A stretch of DNA of 64,000 nt from Paractinoplanes ferrugineus (GCF_016862195.1 NZ_BOMM01000020.1:1-64000), one strand, 5' to 3'. Counted from the first letter of the stretch, positions 36,996 to 45,835 are shown. Made by a program: numbers and translations. Notes: a model not told the origin generated them from the letters alone.

Positions 36996-37697
36996 TCAGA
37001 GCGGCTCCACCCCGAAGGCGACGTCCAGGCGATAGCGGTCGCCGGGGTAGCGGGACTCGCTCAGCTCCAGCGGCTCGTCCCGGTCGTCGAGGATCAGACG
37101 CTCCTCCACCAGCAGCGCGGACCCCGGCGGCACCAGCAACTCACGGGCGTCCTCGGCGGTCGCCGGCTGCGCGGTGAGGGTCGCGGTGCCGCGCGTCGGC
37201 ATCCGGCCCAGGGTCGCCAGGACCTCGTGGACGGAGCCGCTCAGGTCCACCTCGAGCAGGGCGGACAGGGCTCCCGGGTAGAGCGCCCGCTCGTACGCGA
37301 TCGGCTCTGAGTCGGCGAGGCGCACCCGGTGGATCGCCACCACGTCGCCGCGCCGCAGGCGCAGGCGGGTCGCCTCGATCGCCGAGGCCGGCCGCAGACG
37401 CGCCAGCACCACCCGCGACGACGGGGTGCGGCCCTGCTTGCGGATCTCCTCGCTGAGCCGCACCAGGTTGTCGGCGCGGCGCGGTCCGGTCGGCACCGCC
37501 ACGAAGGTGCCCCGGCCCGGCGCGCGGTAGACCAGCCCGTCGTTCACCAGCTTGGTCACCGCGGCGCGCGCGGTCATCCGGCTGACCCCGTGCGCACGGG
37601 CGAGCTCGGGCTCGGAGGGCAGCGGGTCATGGGGCCGCGACCGGGCGATCCGGGCGCGTAACGCCTGCTCGATGGCGGGGTACTGGGGCGCGGGCAT
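36996..37697 (-). CDS. GntR family regulator (HutC subfamily)
   Basis: 233 residues. The winged helix-turn-helix spans about 5-70 (LPSEPELARAHGVSRMTARAA), followed by a UTRA effector-binding domain (about 85-230; RRGDVVAIHRVRLADSEPIAYE, LLVEERLILD, YRLDVAFG). HutC-type regulators sense sugars, amino sugars or similar small ligands and bind TNTA-centred palindromes; two such sites lie 15 bp upstream of its start. It is divergent from deoC, which it probably controls. Confidence 0.93.
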   Translation of the reverse strand: MPAPQYPAIEQALRARIARSRPHDPLPSEPELARAHGVSRMTARAAVTKLVNDGLVYRAPGRGTFVAVPTGPRRADNLVRLSEEIRKQGRTPSSRVVLARLRPASAIEATRLRLRRGDVVAIHRVRLADSEPIAYERALYPGALSALLEVDLSGSVHEVLATLGRMPTRGTATLTAQPATAEDARELLVPPGSALLVEERLILDDRDEPLELSESRYPGDRYRLDVAFGVEPL

Positions 37698-37712
37698 GAA
37701 TCACACCCTAAC

Positions 37713-37740
37713 CTGTCTAGACAGTTACCTGTATAGACAG
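37713..37740. promoter_or_regulatory. Twin GntR/HutC-type operators
   Basis: CTGTCTAGACAG at 37713-37724 is a perfect palindrome; CTGTATAGACAG at 37729-37740 matches it at 11 of 12 positions. Centres are 16 bp apart, so the two dimers sit about one and a half helical turns apart. They lie between the divergent GntR and deoC starts and abut TAGCGT (37742-37747), a possible -10 for a near-leaderless deoC transcript. Repression of both genes is the natural reading. Confidence 0.8.
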
Positions 37741-37755
37741 CTAGCGTGCCGAGAC

Positions 37756-38460
37756 ATGGACTTCACGGTGGCTCAGATCGCGAAGATGATCGATCACTCC
37801 ATCCTCCGGCCCGAGCTCACCAGCGACGACGTCCGGGCGGGCTGCGCCGTCGCGGCCCGCTACCAGGTCGCCTCGGTCTGCGTGCGGCCGTGCGACGTGC
37901 CGCTGGCGGTCAGCCTGCTGCGGGGCAGCGGCGTGCTGGTCGGCACGGTGATCGGCTTCCCGCACGGCTCCGCCTCGACGGCGATGAAGGTCGCCGAGAC
38001 GGTCGCGATGCGGGCGAGCGGTGCCGACGAGATCGACATGGTGATCAACATCGGCTGGCTGCGCTCCGGTGACATCGCCGCGGTCGAGGCCGAGATCGGT
38101 GCCGTCGTGGCCGCGGCCGGTGACGCCAAGGTCAAGGTCATCCTCGAGACCGCCTTCCTCACCAACGAACAGAAACTGGCCGCCTGCTGGGCCTCGGAAC
38201 GGGCCGGCGCGGCGTTCGTGAAGTCCAGCACCGGGTTCGCGCCGGGCGGCGCGAACATCGACGATCTCGCGCTGATGCGGTCGGCGGTCTCACCCAAGGT
38301 GCGGGTCAAGGCCTCCGGCGGGGTACGCACACTGGACCAGATCCTGGCCATGGCGTCGGTGGGCGTCACCCGGTTCGGCTCGTCCGCCACCGCCGAGATC
38401 CTCGCCGACGTGGCCCGCCGCGTCCCGCTCGTCGCGGCGGTGCCCGCCCTGCGGGACTGA
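37756..38460 (+). CDS. deoC: Deoxyribose-phosphate aldolase
   Basis: 234 residues. The DeoC fold is clear: IAKMIDHSILRPELT, VASVCVRPCDV, GTVIGFPHG and, near the end, VKASGGVRT. The Schiff-base Lys lies in FVKSSTGF and the proton-relay Lys in KASGG; Asp and Glu in ADEIDMVINIG complete the site. It cleaves 2-deoxyribose-5-phosphate to acetaldehyde and glyceraldehyde-3-phosphate. GntR operators just upstream imply induction by a pathway metabolite. The FAD/Fe-S dehydrogenase gene follows by 48 bp and may be co-expressed, although it is not a known partner of DeoC. Confidence 0.95.
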   Translation: MDFTVAQIAKMIDHSILRPELTSDDVRAGCAVAARYQVASVCVRPCDVPLAVSLLRGSGVLVGTVIGFPHGSASTAMKVAETVAMRASGADEIDMVINIGWLRSGDIAAVEAEIGAVVAAAGDAKVKVILETAFLTNEQKLAACWASERAGAAFVKSSTGFAPGGANIDDLALMRSAVSPKVRVKASGGVRTLDQILAMASVGVTRFGSSATAEILADVARRVPLVAAVPALRD

Positions 38461-38508
38461 CCCGGGGCGCCGTCCGCGGTGGCGCGCCTACCTGGAAAAA
38501 TCTCGCCC

Positions 38509-41322
38509 ATGAGTGAAGTGGGAGATCGACTGCGCCGCGCCGGGGTCGTCGACGTGCTCGACGACGACACCAACCGCGCGATGTACGCGTCCGATGCCTC
38601 CCTCTACCGCGTCGTCCCCCGGGCAGTGGTCCGCCCGCGCGCCGCCGACGAGGTCGCCACGGTCCTGTCGGTGTGCCGTGACCTGGGCGTTCCGCTGACC
38701 GCCCGGGGCGCCGGCACCTCGGTCGCCGGCAACGCCATCGGGCCCGGGGTGGTGCTCGACTTCAGCCGGCACATGAACAAGGTGCTCGACGTCGACCCGT
38801 CCGCCCGGTCGGCCCGGGTCGAGGCCGGCACCGTGCAGGCGGTGCTGCAGGCCGCGGCCAAGCCGTTCGGGCTGCGGTTCGGCCCCGACCCGTCGACGCA
38901 CACCCGCTGCACCATCGGCGGCATGATCGGCAACAACTCGTGCGGGTCCCGCACCCTCGGTTACGGCCGCACCTCGGACAACGTGCTCGGGCTCAACGCT
39001 CTGACCGTCGACGGGGAGCGCCTGGTCAGCGGGCCCGGACTGCTCGAGGGGCCGGCCCGGGTGACCGACGGCCTGCGGGATCTCGTCGGGGCCAACCTGG
39101 CCGTCGCGCGCACCGAGTTCGGCACCTTCGGCCGGCAGGTCTCCGGTTATGCCGTCGAGCACCTGCTGCCCGAGCGCGGCTTCAACCTCACCGAGTTCCT
39201 GGTCGGCAGCGAGGGCACCCTCGCCGTGCTCACCGAGGCGACGGTGCGGCTGGTCGCGGACCCGGCGCACCGGGTGCTGGTGGTGCTCGGTTATCCCGAC
39301 TTCGGCACCGCCGGCGACATCATCCCGGCCATCCTCGAGTTCCGCCCGACCGCCTGCGAGGGCATCGACTCCCGCATCTGCGACCTGGTGCGCAGCCGGC
39401 GTGGCCCGGCGGCGGTCCCGCCGCTGCCGGGTGGCACCGCCTGGCTCATGGTCGAGATCGCCGGCGACGACCTCGACGAGGTGCGCGAGCGGGTGGCCGG
39501 CCTGGTCAAGACGGCCGAGGCGGTCGACTCGCTGGTGGTCGAGGATCCGGCGGCGGCCGCCCCGCTCTGGCGCATCCGGGAGGACGGGGCCGGTCTCGCC
39601 GGCCGCGCGCCCTCCGGGCTTCCGGCCCACGCCGGCTGGGAGGACTCGGCGGTGCCACCGGCCCGGATCGGGGCCTATCTGCGCGATTTCGACGCGCTGT
39701 GCGACCAGCACGGTCTGAGCAACATGCCGTACGGGCATCTCGGCGACGGTTGTGTGCACGTGCGCCTCGATTTCCCGCTGACCTCGCCCGGCGGCCCGGC
39801 GAAGTTCCGCGCGTTCCTCGAGGACGCCGCCGATCTGGTGGTCTCCTACGGCGGGTCGCTCTCCGGCGAGCACGGTGACGGGCGCGCCCGCAGTGAATTG
39901 CTGTCCCGGATGTACTCGCCGGCCGCGATGTCGCTCTTCCGGCAGATCAAGGGCGTCTTCGACCCGGGCAATCTGCTCAACCCCGGCAACCTGGTCGACC
40001 CTGATCCGGTCGACGCGAACATCCGGGTCGTGCAGGCCCGCCCGGCTCCGGGCAAGCTGGCCCTGGCCTACCACTCCGATCAGGGCGACTTCAACCAGGC
40101 TGTGCACCGCTGCACCGGGGTGGGCAAGTGCCGGGCCGACACCACGGCTCTCGGCGGCGTGATGTGCCCCTCCTACCTCGCCACCCGCGAGGAGAAGGAC
40201 TCGACCAGAGGCCGGGCCCGAGTGCTGCAGGAGATGCTCGACGGGGATCTGGCCCCCTCGTGGCGCTCGCCCGCGGTGCACGACGCCCTCGATCTCTGTC
40301 TTTCCTGCAAGGGCTGTGCGTCGGACTGCCCGACCGGCATCGACATGGCCGCCTACAAGGCCGAGGTCCTGCACCAGAGTTACCAGCGCCGGCTGCGCCC
40401 CCGCTCGCACTACTCGCTCGGCTGGCTGCCCCGGTGGTCGCGCCTGGCCGCCCGGATGCCCGGCCTGGCCAACCGCGTGATGCGGCTCCCCGGCATCCGC
40501 GGCCTGGCGCTCTACCTGGCCGGAGTCGACGCGCGCCGCGACATCCCCGCCTTCGCCCGGCAGACCTTCCGCGGCTGGTTCGCCGCCCAGCCGGTCGCCC
40601 GCGAGGGCAAGCCGGTCCTGCTGTTCGTGGACAGCTTCACCGACCACTTCTCGCCCGAGGTCGGCCGGGCCGCGGTCGAGGTGCTGACCGCCGCCGGCTA
40701 CGCCCCGCGGGTCACCACCCGGGCCGCGTGCTGCGGCCTGACCTGGATCTCGACCGGCCAGCTCGACGCCGCCCGGCGCATCCTCGGCAAGACCGCGCAG
40801 GAGTTGTCGGCGGCGATCGACCAGGGCATGCCGGTGGTCGGCCTGGAGCCGTCCTGCACCGGTGTGCTGCGTGGCGACATCGAGGAGATCCTCGACAACG
40901 AGGCGGCCCGCAAGGTCAGCGCCGCCACGGTCACGGTCGCCGAGCTGCTGGCGCGCACCCCCGGCTACGAACCGCCGTCGCTGGACGGGGTTCGGGTGAT
41001 CGCCCAGCCGCACTGCCACCACCACGCGGTGATGGGTTGGGAGGCCGACGCGAAACTGCTCAAGTCGGCCGGCGCCACGGTGCGGCGTCTCGGCGGTTGC
41101 TGCGGCCTGGCCGGCAACTTCGGCGTGGAACGCGGCCACTACGAGGTGTCCGTGCAGGTGGCCGAGCAGCAGCTGCTTCCCGCCCTGGCGAAGGCCGAAC
41201 CGGGGGACATCCTGCTGGCCGACGGCTTCTCCTGCCGCACCCAGGCCGCCGACCTGGCCGACACGCCGGGTGTCCACCTGGTGCAACTGCTCGCGCAGGC
41301 CCAGGCGCGCGAGGCCCGATAG
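38509..41322 (+). CDS. Fused FAD-linked oxidase / Fe-S (GlcD-GlcF type) dehydrogenase
   Basis: 937 residues from ATG 38509 (GGAAAA upstream). An FAD-binding PCMH domain (TARGAGTSVAGNA, about 60-240) and FAD_oxidase_C (about 260-510) are followed by an Fe-S region with two Cys clusters (CTGVGKCRADT with a later MCPSYL; CLSCKGCASDCPTG at about 600-615) and a CCG-containing C-terminal half (HCHHHAVMG, GGCCGLAG). This is the layout of D-2-hydroxyacid dehydrogenases such as fused GlcD-GlcF, LdhD or D2HGDH relatives that pass electrons to quinone. The substrate (lactate, glycolate or 2-hydroxyglutarate) is not fixed by sequence alone. It follows deoC, possibly in one transcript. Confidence 0.9.
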   Translation: MSEVGDRLRRAGVVDVLDDDTNRAMYASDASLYRVVPRAVVRPRAADEVATVLSVCRDLGVPLTARGAGTSVAGNAIGPGVVLDFSRHMNKVLDVDPSARSARVEAGTVQAVLQAAAKPFGLRFGPDPSTHTRCTIGGMIGNNSCGSRTLGYGRTSDNVLGLNALTVDGERLVSGPGLLEGPARVTDGLRDLVGANLAVARTEFGTFGRQVSGYAVEHLLPERGFNLTEFLVGSEGTLAVLTEATVRLVADPAHRVLVVLGYPDFGTAGDIIPAILEFRPTACEGIDSRICDLVRSRRGPAAVPPLPGGTAWLMVEIAGDDLDEVRERVAGLVKTAEAVDSLVVEDPAAAAPLWRIREDGAGLAGRAPSGLPAHAGWEDSAVPPARIGAYLRDFDALCDQHGLSNMPYGHLGDGCVHVRLDFPLTSPGGPAKFRAFLEDAADLVVSYGGSLSGEHGDGRARSELLSRMYSPAAMSLFRQIKGVFDPGNLLNPGNLVDPDPVDANIRVVQARPAPGKLALAYHSDQGDFNQAVHRCTGVGKCRADTTALGGVMCPSYLATREEKDSTRGRARVLQEMLDGDLAPSWRSPAVHDALDLCLSCKGCASDCPTGIDMAAYKAEVLHQSYQRRLRPRSHYSLGWLPRWSRLAARMPGLANRVMRLPGIRGLALYLAGVDARRDIPAFARQTFRGWFAAQPVAREGKPVLLFVDSFTDHFSPEVGRAAVEVLTAAGYAPRVTTRAACCGLTWISTGQLDAARRILGKTAQELSAAIDQGMPVVGLEPSCTGVLRGDIEEILDNEAARKVSAATVTVAELLARTPGYEPPSLDGVRVIAQPHCHHHAVMGWEADAKLLKSAGATVRRLGGCCGLAGNFGVERGHYEVSVQVAEQQLLPALAKAEPGDILLADGFSCRTQAADLADTPGVHLVQLLAQAQAREAR

Positions 41323-41332
41323 CCGGCTCGGC

Positions 41333-42034
41333 CTAGAGCTGCCGGGGCCGGACGCAGAACTCGTTGCCGTCCGGATCGGTCAGGGCGATGTGCGGCTCGC
41401 CCGGGTGCTGGTTGCGGTCGGCGCGCTTGGCGCCGATCGCGATCAAGCGGTCGGCGTCGGCCTGCTCGTCGTCGCTCACCAGGTCGAAGTGCAGGCGGCC
41501 CCGGCCGGTTCCGGGCGCCGGCGGTTGGCCACCCCAGGAGATCTTGGTGCCGCCCCGGGGCGACTGGATCGCGGTTTCCTCGTTCTCGTCCCAGACCAGG
41601 GGCCAGCCGAGGGCCTCGGCCCAGAAGTAGCCGGCCGCCGCGGAGCCGTCGCCGGCCAGGCAACCCTCGAAGCCACAGCCGGCCAGGAAGCCGTTGCCCG
41701 GCTCGATGACGCAGAACTCGTTGCCCTCCGGGTCGGCCAGCACGACGTGGTCCTCGTCGGGAAGCTGCCCGACGTCGATGTGCCGGCCGCCGAGCGCCAG
41801 GGCCTGGGCGACGGTGTTCTGCTGGTCGGACAGCGACGTACTCGTCAGATCGAAATGCATCTGGTTCGGCCCCCGCTTGGGTTCCGGCGCGGGCCGGAAC
41901 CGGATCCGGAAGCCCGGCTCACCGGCCGGCCGCAGCGTGTCGCCGTCCCGCTGCCGGCCCAGCAGTGCGGCCCAGAACTCGGCCAGCCGGTGGGGTTCCT
42001 GTGCGTCGATGCAGAGCGCGAACAGCTCGGTCAT
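41333..42034 (-). CDS. Two-domain VOC/glyoxalase-like protein
   Basis: 233 residues forming two VOC modules of about 115 residues each. Each module ends DPEGNEFCV or DPDGNEFCV and carries an early MHFDL or LHFDL strand. The two halves make one internal pseudo-dimer, so a single active site is likely. The reaction is unknown. TAGGTT seven bases before the ATG suggests a leaderless transcript. It converges on the FAD/Fe-S gene with a 10-bp gap. Confidence 0.88.
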   Translation of the reverse strand: MTELFALCIDAQEPHRLAEFWAALLGRQRDGDTLRPAGEPGFRIRFRPAPEPKRGPNQMHFDLTSTSLSDQQNTVAQALALGGRHIDVGQLPDEDHVVLADPEGNEFCVIEPGNGFLAGCGFEGCLAGDGSAAAGYFWAEALGWPLVWDENEETAIQSPRGGTKISWGGQPPAPGTGRGRLHFDLVSDDEQADADRLIAIGAKRADRNQHPGEPHIALTDPDGNEFCVRPRQL

Positions 42035-42106
42035 GGGGGCGAACCTAGCAAGAGGGCCGATTCCCGGCCAACGAGTTGGCCGGGCGTACCACGTTTCGGA
42101 CGCCGG

Positions 42107-42484
42107 TCAGGCGACGATCAGCAGGACGATCGCCACCAGCGGGGCCAGGCCCTGCACGGCGGCGGCCCGGAGCATGCGGCGGTTGGTGGCCAGCAGCACC
42201 ACGGCGGCGGCCAGCATGCTGCCGCACCCGGCCGCCACCAGCGCGGTGCCGGCCTGGGTGGGGCCGGTGTGGGCCAGGAGCACGCCGACGATCGCCGACA
42301 CGGCCAGGAACAGGTTGTAGAAGCCCTGGTTGAACGCCCACGAGCGGACCGCCGGAACGTCCGACTCGGGAACGCCGAAGGTTCGGTAACCCTGCGGGCG
42401 GGGGAACAGGATCGCCTCCAGGATGAAGATGTAGACATGGATCAGGGCCGCTAGCACGGCCGCGGCCTGGGCGATGGCATTCAT
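42107..42484 (-). CDS. DUF1304 family membrane protein
   Basis: 125 residues, about four transmembrane helices. The first contains IHVYIFILEAILF with the conserved His and Glu of DUF1304, followed by WAFNQGFYNLFLA. ATG 42484 is chosen because it begins the first helix (MNAIAQAAA); the frame stays open further upstream without a ribosome-binding site. DUF1304 proteins have no established function. It diverges from the S15 peptidase gene. Confidence 0.85.
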   Translation of the reverse strand: MNAIAQAAAVLAALIHVYIFILEAILFPRPQGYRTFGVPESDVPAVRSWAFNQGFYNLFLAVSAIVGVLLAHTGPTQAGTALVAAGCGSMLAAAVVLLATNRRMLRAAAVQGLAPLVAIVLLIVA

Positions 42485-42549
42485 GATCGGAATTCTGCCG
42501 GACCGGGGTCGGGTCGCGGCGAAGTACCACAAATATCGATGTACGCCGA

Positions 42550-42555
42550 TAGGGT
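42550..42555 (+). promoter_or_regulatory. Leaderless-type -10 box of the S15 peptidase gene
   Basis: TAGGGT ends six bases before ATG 42562, matching the TANNNT spacing found at leaderless actinobacterial transcripts. No Shine-Dalgarno is present. Confidence 0.5.
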
Positions 42556-42561
42556 CAGCCG

Positions 42562-44343
42562 ATGCGACTGAACCGGCTGATGGCCGTCACCCTCTGTGCC
42601 CTCACCGCCTCGGCGGCGGCCGTCGCGCCCGCCACCGCGGCGACGAAAGGCCCCACCGAACCCATCCACGACTACACCCAGGCCGTTCGCGAACGTGTCT
42701 GGGTGCAGACCCCGGTCGACAGCGACGCCGACGGCCGGCCCGATCGGGTCGCGGTCCGCGTGATCCGGCCCGCGACCGCTACCCGGGTCCCGGTGATCTT
42801 CCAGGCCAGTCCCTACTACGCCGGGCTCAACGACGTACCCAACCACGACGATGTCGACCGCGGCGTCAGCGCGTTCGGCACCTCGCCGGGGCTCGACCGG
42901 GCGGCCGAGACGATCACGTTCAGCGGCTACCTCGACAACTACTTCGTGCCGCGCGGCTACGCCGTGGTCTTCGCCGACAGCCTCGGCAGCGGGGGTTCGG
43001 ACGGGTGCCCCACCTCGGGCGGGCGCAACGAGACCCTCGGCATGAAGGCGGTGATCGACTGGCTCAACGGGCGGGCCCCCGGCTTCGACGAGAGCGGGCA
43101 GGCGGTCGGCGCGGGATGGTCCACCGGGCGTACCGGGATGATCGGGGTCTCCTACAACGGGACCCTGCCCAACGCCGTGGCCGCCACCGGAGTCCGCGGG
43201 CTGGAGACCATCGTGCCGATCGCGGCCATCTCCAGCTGGTACGACTACTACCGGGCGAACGGCGGCGTGGTGGCGCCCGGCGGCTTCCAGGGCGAGGACA
43301 CCGACGTGCTGGCCAAGGCGGTGCTGACCCGGGCCCACCCCGAGGTCTGCGAGCGGGTGCTGGCCGACCTCGAGAAGCGACAGGACCGGGAAACCGGCGA
43401 CTACAACGCGTACTGGGCGGAGCGGAACTACGTGCGCGACGCCGGGAAGGTTCGCGCCAGCGTGTTCGTGGTCCACGGGCTGCACGACGACAACGTGCGC
43501 ACCCAGCAGTTCGGGCAGTGGTGGGACGCGCTGCGGGGGCCCAAGAAGATCTGGTTGCACCAGGCCGACCACACCGACCCGTTCAACGTACGGCGTGACG
43601 TCTGGCTCGCCACGCTGCACCGGTGGTTCGACTTCTGGCTCTACCGGATCGACACCGGGATCATGGGTGACCCGCAGGCCGACGTGGAGACGGCGCCCGG
43701 CCACTGGCAGACCTCGTCGACCTGGCCGCCCCGGTCGACCCGCCCGGTTTCGGAGAAGCTGGGCAGCGGCCCTCGACAGGTTTTCGTCGACGATCCCGCC
43801 CGTACGCCGCAAAGCCTGGTGGCGAACGAGACCGTGCCCGATCCGAACCGGCTGATCCATCTCGGACCTGAACTTGCGCGTGAAACGCGCCTTTCCGGCA
43901 CTGCCTCGGTGACTGTGCGGGCCGACCTCACCGGCGGGTCGCCGTACCTGACCGCGCTGCTCGTCGACTACGGCACCGCCGACCGCTGGGCCGGCACGCG
44001 CACGCTTGCCGAGCAGGACTGCGTCGGCCCGGGTATCCCCGGCGACCCCGGCTGCTTCAACCGGCGCGAGGAGGTGGTGGACTCGACGCCCTACGAGATC
44101 GTCACGCGGGGCTGGCTGGACGTCCGGAACCGGCTCACCCCGGCCCGGACCACGCCGATCAGGGCCGGTCAGTCGGATGAGTTCCGCTGGAACCTGCAGC
44201 CGACCGAGCACGTCTTCGCGGCCGGCCACCGCATCGGCCTGGTGCTCGTCTCCACCGACCGCGACCACACCCTGCGCTACCCGGCCGGCACGGTCGTCGG
44301 GGTCCGCCCGGCCCTGTCCTCGGTGACCCTGCCGCTCAGTTGA
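42562..44343 (+). CDS. Secreted Xaa-Pro dipeptidyl-peptidase-like S15 family hydrolase
   Basis: 593 residues. A signal peptide ends near PATAATK (about residue 28). The X-Pro peptidase/CocE alpha/beta-hydrolase domain follows, with the nucleophile in GVSYNG (Ser197) and ADHTDPF holding the likely His near residue 335; VHGLHDDNV holds the likely Asp. A C-terminal jelly-roll domain (about 400-593; SVTVRADLTGG, EFRWNLQP) is typical of the family. It should release X-Pro dipeptides from the N-terminus of extracellular peptides or hydrolyse related esters/amides. The 3' end overlaps the convergent PNPOx gene by 8 bp. Confidence 0.9.
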   Translation: MRLNRLMAVTLCALTASAAAVAPATAATKGPTEPIHDYTQAVRERVWVQTPVDSDADGRPDRVAVRVIRPATATRVPVIFQASPYYAGLNDVPNHDDVDRGVSAFGTSPGLDRAAETITFSGYLDNYFVPRGYAVVFADSLGSGGSDGCPTSGGRNETLGMKAVIDWLNGRAPGFDESGQAVGAGWSTGRTGMIGVSYNGTLPNAVAATGVRGLETIVPIAAISSWYDYYRANGGVVAPGGFQGEDTDVLAKAVLTRAHPEVCERVLADLEKRQDRETGDYNAYWAERNYVRDAGKVRASVFVVHGLHDDNVRTQQFGQWWDALRGPKKIWLHQADHTDPFNVRRDVWLATLHRWFDFWLYRIDTGIMGDPQADVETAPGHWQTSSTWPPRSTRPVSEKLGSGPRQVFVDDPARTPQSLVANETVPDPNRLIHLGPELARETRLSGTASVTVRADLTGGSPYLTALLVDYGTADRWAGTRTLAEQDCVGPGIPGDPGCFNRREEVVDSTPYEIVTRGWLDVRNRLTPARTTPIRAGQSDEFRWNLQPTEHVFAAGHRIGLVLVSTDRDHTLRYPAGTVVGVRPALSSVTLPLS

Positions 44344-44899
44344 CCGGCGCGCCGCCGCCCTCGGCCCCGGGGGCGGCGGCGTCGGCCCCGGCGGCGGTTT
44401 GGGCCCCCACGGCGGTTTGGGCTCGTCTGCGCACCAGCTCCTCGACCGCGCTCGGCAGCGTCGTCTCGAAGTCGATGAGCTTGGCCCAGGTCGGGGTGAC
44501 CACGATGCGCACCATGCCGTCGTAGAGGGAGCGGACCTCGGCCTCCCAGTGGACGCGCTGCTCGGCGGTCATCTCGTAGCTGCCGTTCATCTCGAGGTAT
44601 TCCGCCGGGATGCCGGTGACCACGTCGAGCTCCGCCCGCCCGCGGATCAGCAGGATCTTCGGCGGGTGGACCTCGGTGTCGACGGTCAGCGCCACCATCG
44701 GGTGGCGGCGCAGCGCGGGCAGCTTCGGCGCGTTGGTCGCGGTGCACATCACGATCTCGGAGCCGTTCCAGGTGAACGCGATCGGGATGCTGCGCGGGGT
44801 GCCGTCCTCGGCGACGTAGGCGAGCCGGGTCAGGTCGCGGGCCAGCAGCTCCTGGCTGAGCGGTCGGCTGAGGATCTCGGTGACGTCGGTCGGTCTCAT
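44336..44899 (-). CDS. Pyridoxamine 5'-phosphate oxidase-like flavin-binding protein
   Basis: 187 residues from ATG 44899. The split-barrel fold is suggested by TRLAYVAEDGTPRSIPIAFTWNGSEIVMCT and VALTVDTE, as in F420/FMN-binding PNPOx-like actinobacterial proteins. The last 25 residues are an Ala/Gly-rich tail. The substrate is unknown. The stop overlaps the convergent S15 peptidase gene; the start lies just left of the toxin remnant. Confidence 0.8.
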   Translation of the reverse strand: MRPTDVTEILSRPLSQELLARDLTRLAYVAEDGTPRSIPIAFTWNGSEIVMCTATNAPKLPALRRHPMVALTVDTEVHPPKILLIRGRAELDVVTGIPAEYLEMNGSYEMTAEQRVHWEAEVRSLYDGMVRIVVTPTWAKLIDFETTLPSAVEELVRRRAQTAVGAQTAAGADAAAPGAEGGGAPVN

Positions 44900-44909
44900 G
44901 CCCTGCTGA

Positions 44910-45371
44910 CGAAACCGGGCGGACGTTCTCGACATCGCTCGTCCGAATGCACGCGGCGAAATGTACAACCTCACCATCGCCGGCGCCCCCACCTACTAGG
45001 TGCTTGCCGGAGCGACGCCGGTGCTGGTGCACAACGAGGGTGTGGACGACTGGTCGGGCAACCCGCGGGCCGATGTCCAGCAGTGGAACGGAGGACACCC
45101 GCCGCTGACCGGCGGGCCCGCCGACGGGGTCTACTACAAGGTCGACAACAACACCGACGGCGCGGTCACCGGCTGGGGCGTCTACGACCGCAACGGCAAC
45201 CTGCGTTATCGGGTCGACCTGTTCGGTGCGGCGCACAACGGCGTGGAGACACCGCACTGGCAGCCGTACAAGACCAACACCAACCCCAGGACCGGGCAGA
45301 CGTACGTCGACAAGACGCCGGACGCCTTCGAAGGTCCTGGTCCGTACGGCGAACCCGCGTTCGGCTGCTGA
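44910..45371 (+). pseudogene. C-terminal remnant of a polymorphic toxin (HINT end plus toxin tip)
   Basis: The frame opens at 44910 and reads EMYNLTIAGAPTY, then TAG at 44997-44999, then VLAGATPVLVHN. This is the ending of the pretoxin HINT domain, in which TYYVLAG is usual; the second Tyr codon has become amber. After the stop the frame continues 123 codons as a toxin-tip-like domain with VYYKVDNN, RVDLFGAAHNGV, TPHWQPYKTNTNP and a final GEPAFGC. That tip loosely resembles Ntox24-type toxins (low confidence). No Rhs, YD-repeat or secretion domain is upstream. GTG 45000 could still start the tip alone, but it lacks a ribosome-binding site. A HEAT-like gene follows by 13 bp. Confidence 0.72.
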
Positions 45372-45372
45372 C

Positions 45373-45378
45373 TAGGAT
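45373..45378 (+). promoter_or_regulatory. Leaderless-type -10 box of the HEAT-like gene
   Basis: TAGGAT ends six bases before GTG 45385 and begins two bases after the toxin-remnant stop. The putative immunity gene can therefore have its own promoter independent of the decayed toxin. Confidence 0.5.
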
Positions 45379-45384
45379 GATCGA

Positions 45385-45786
45385 GTGAGATCGACGGCGG
45401 TGCGGGCTCTGGTGGAGCTCGCGACGAGTGCCGACTGTCGTGACCGGGCCGACGCGGGCCGGGCGCTGGCGAGTTTCGCCGAGATGCCCGAGGCGCGCGC
45501 CGCCCTGGCGCGGGTGGTCGTCGACCCCGAGGACACGTTCGTCACCCTGGTCACCGCCGAGGCGCTGCTCCGGCGCTCGGACGCCAAGGGATTGTCGCTG
45601 GTCGCCGCCGCCCTGGCGGAGACCGACGACCAGCAGCACGCGCAGATCCAGGAGTCGGTGTCGCGGGTGTTCCTGCTCTACGCGAGTGAGCGGGACGCGG
45701 CGCTGGCCCTTTGCGCCTCGCTGCCGGACGGCGCTCTGCTGGCCGCCCTTTTGTCGGAGATCGAGCCGATTCTCTATCCGGCCTGA
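45385..45786 (+). CDS. HEAT-repeat-like protein, probable orphan immunity protein
   Basis: 133 residues from GTG, all-helical by composition, with repeated units such as DRADAGRALASFAEMPEARAAL and TLVTAEALLRRSDAKGLSLV that resemble HEAT repeats. No signal peptide or membrane helix, so cytoplasmic. Its position 13 bp after a toxin C-terminus is the classic place of an immunity gene, and HEAT-like folds are known among immunity and adaptor proteins of toxin systems. The role is inference from position. A good intrinsic terminator follows at 45799-45835. Confidence 0.7.
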   Translation: MRSTAVRALVELATSADCRDRADAGRALASFAEMPEARAALARVVVDPEDTFVTLVTAEALLRRSDAKGLSLVAAALAETDDQQHAQIQESVSRVFLLYASERDAALALCASLPDGALLAALLSEIEPILYPA

Positions 45787-45798
45787 CCGGTTTTTCGA

Positions 45799-45835
45799 GG
45801 GGCGCGGCGGACTTCGGTCGGCTGCGCCCCTTTTT
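45799..45835 (+). terminator. Intrinsic terminator after the HEAT-like gene
   Basis: Stem ggggcgc (45799-45805) with gcgcccc (45824-45830) followed by TTTTT. It is one of the few hairpins in this window with a T-tract. Confidence 0.75.
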
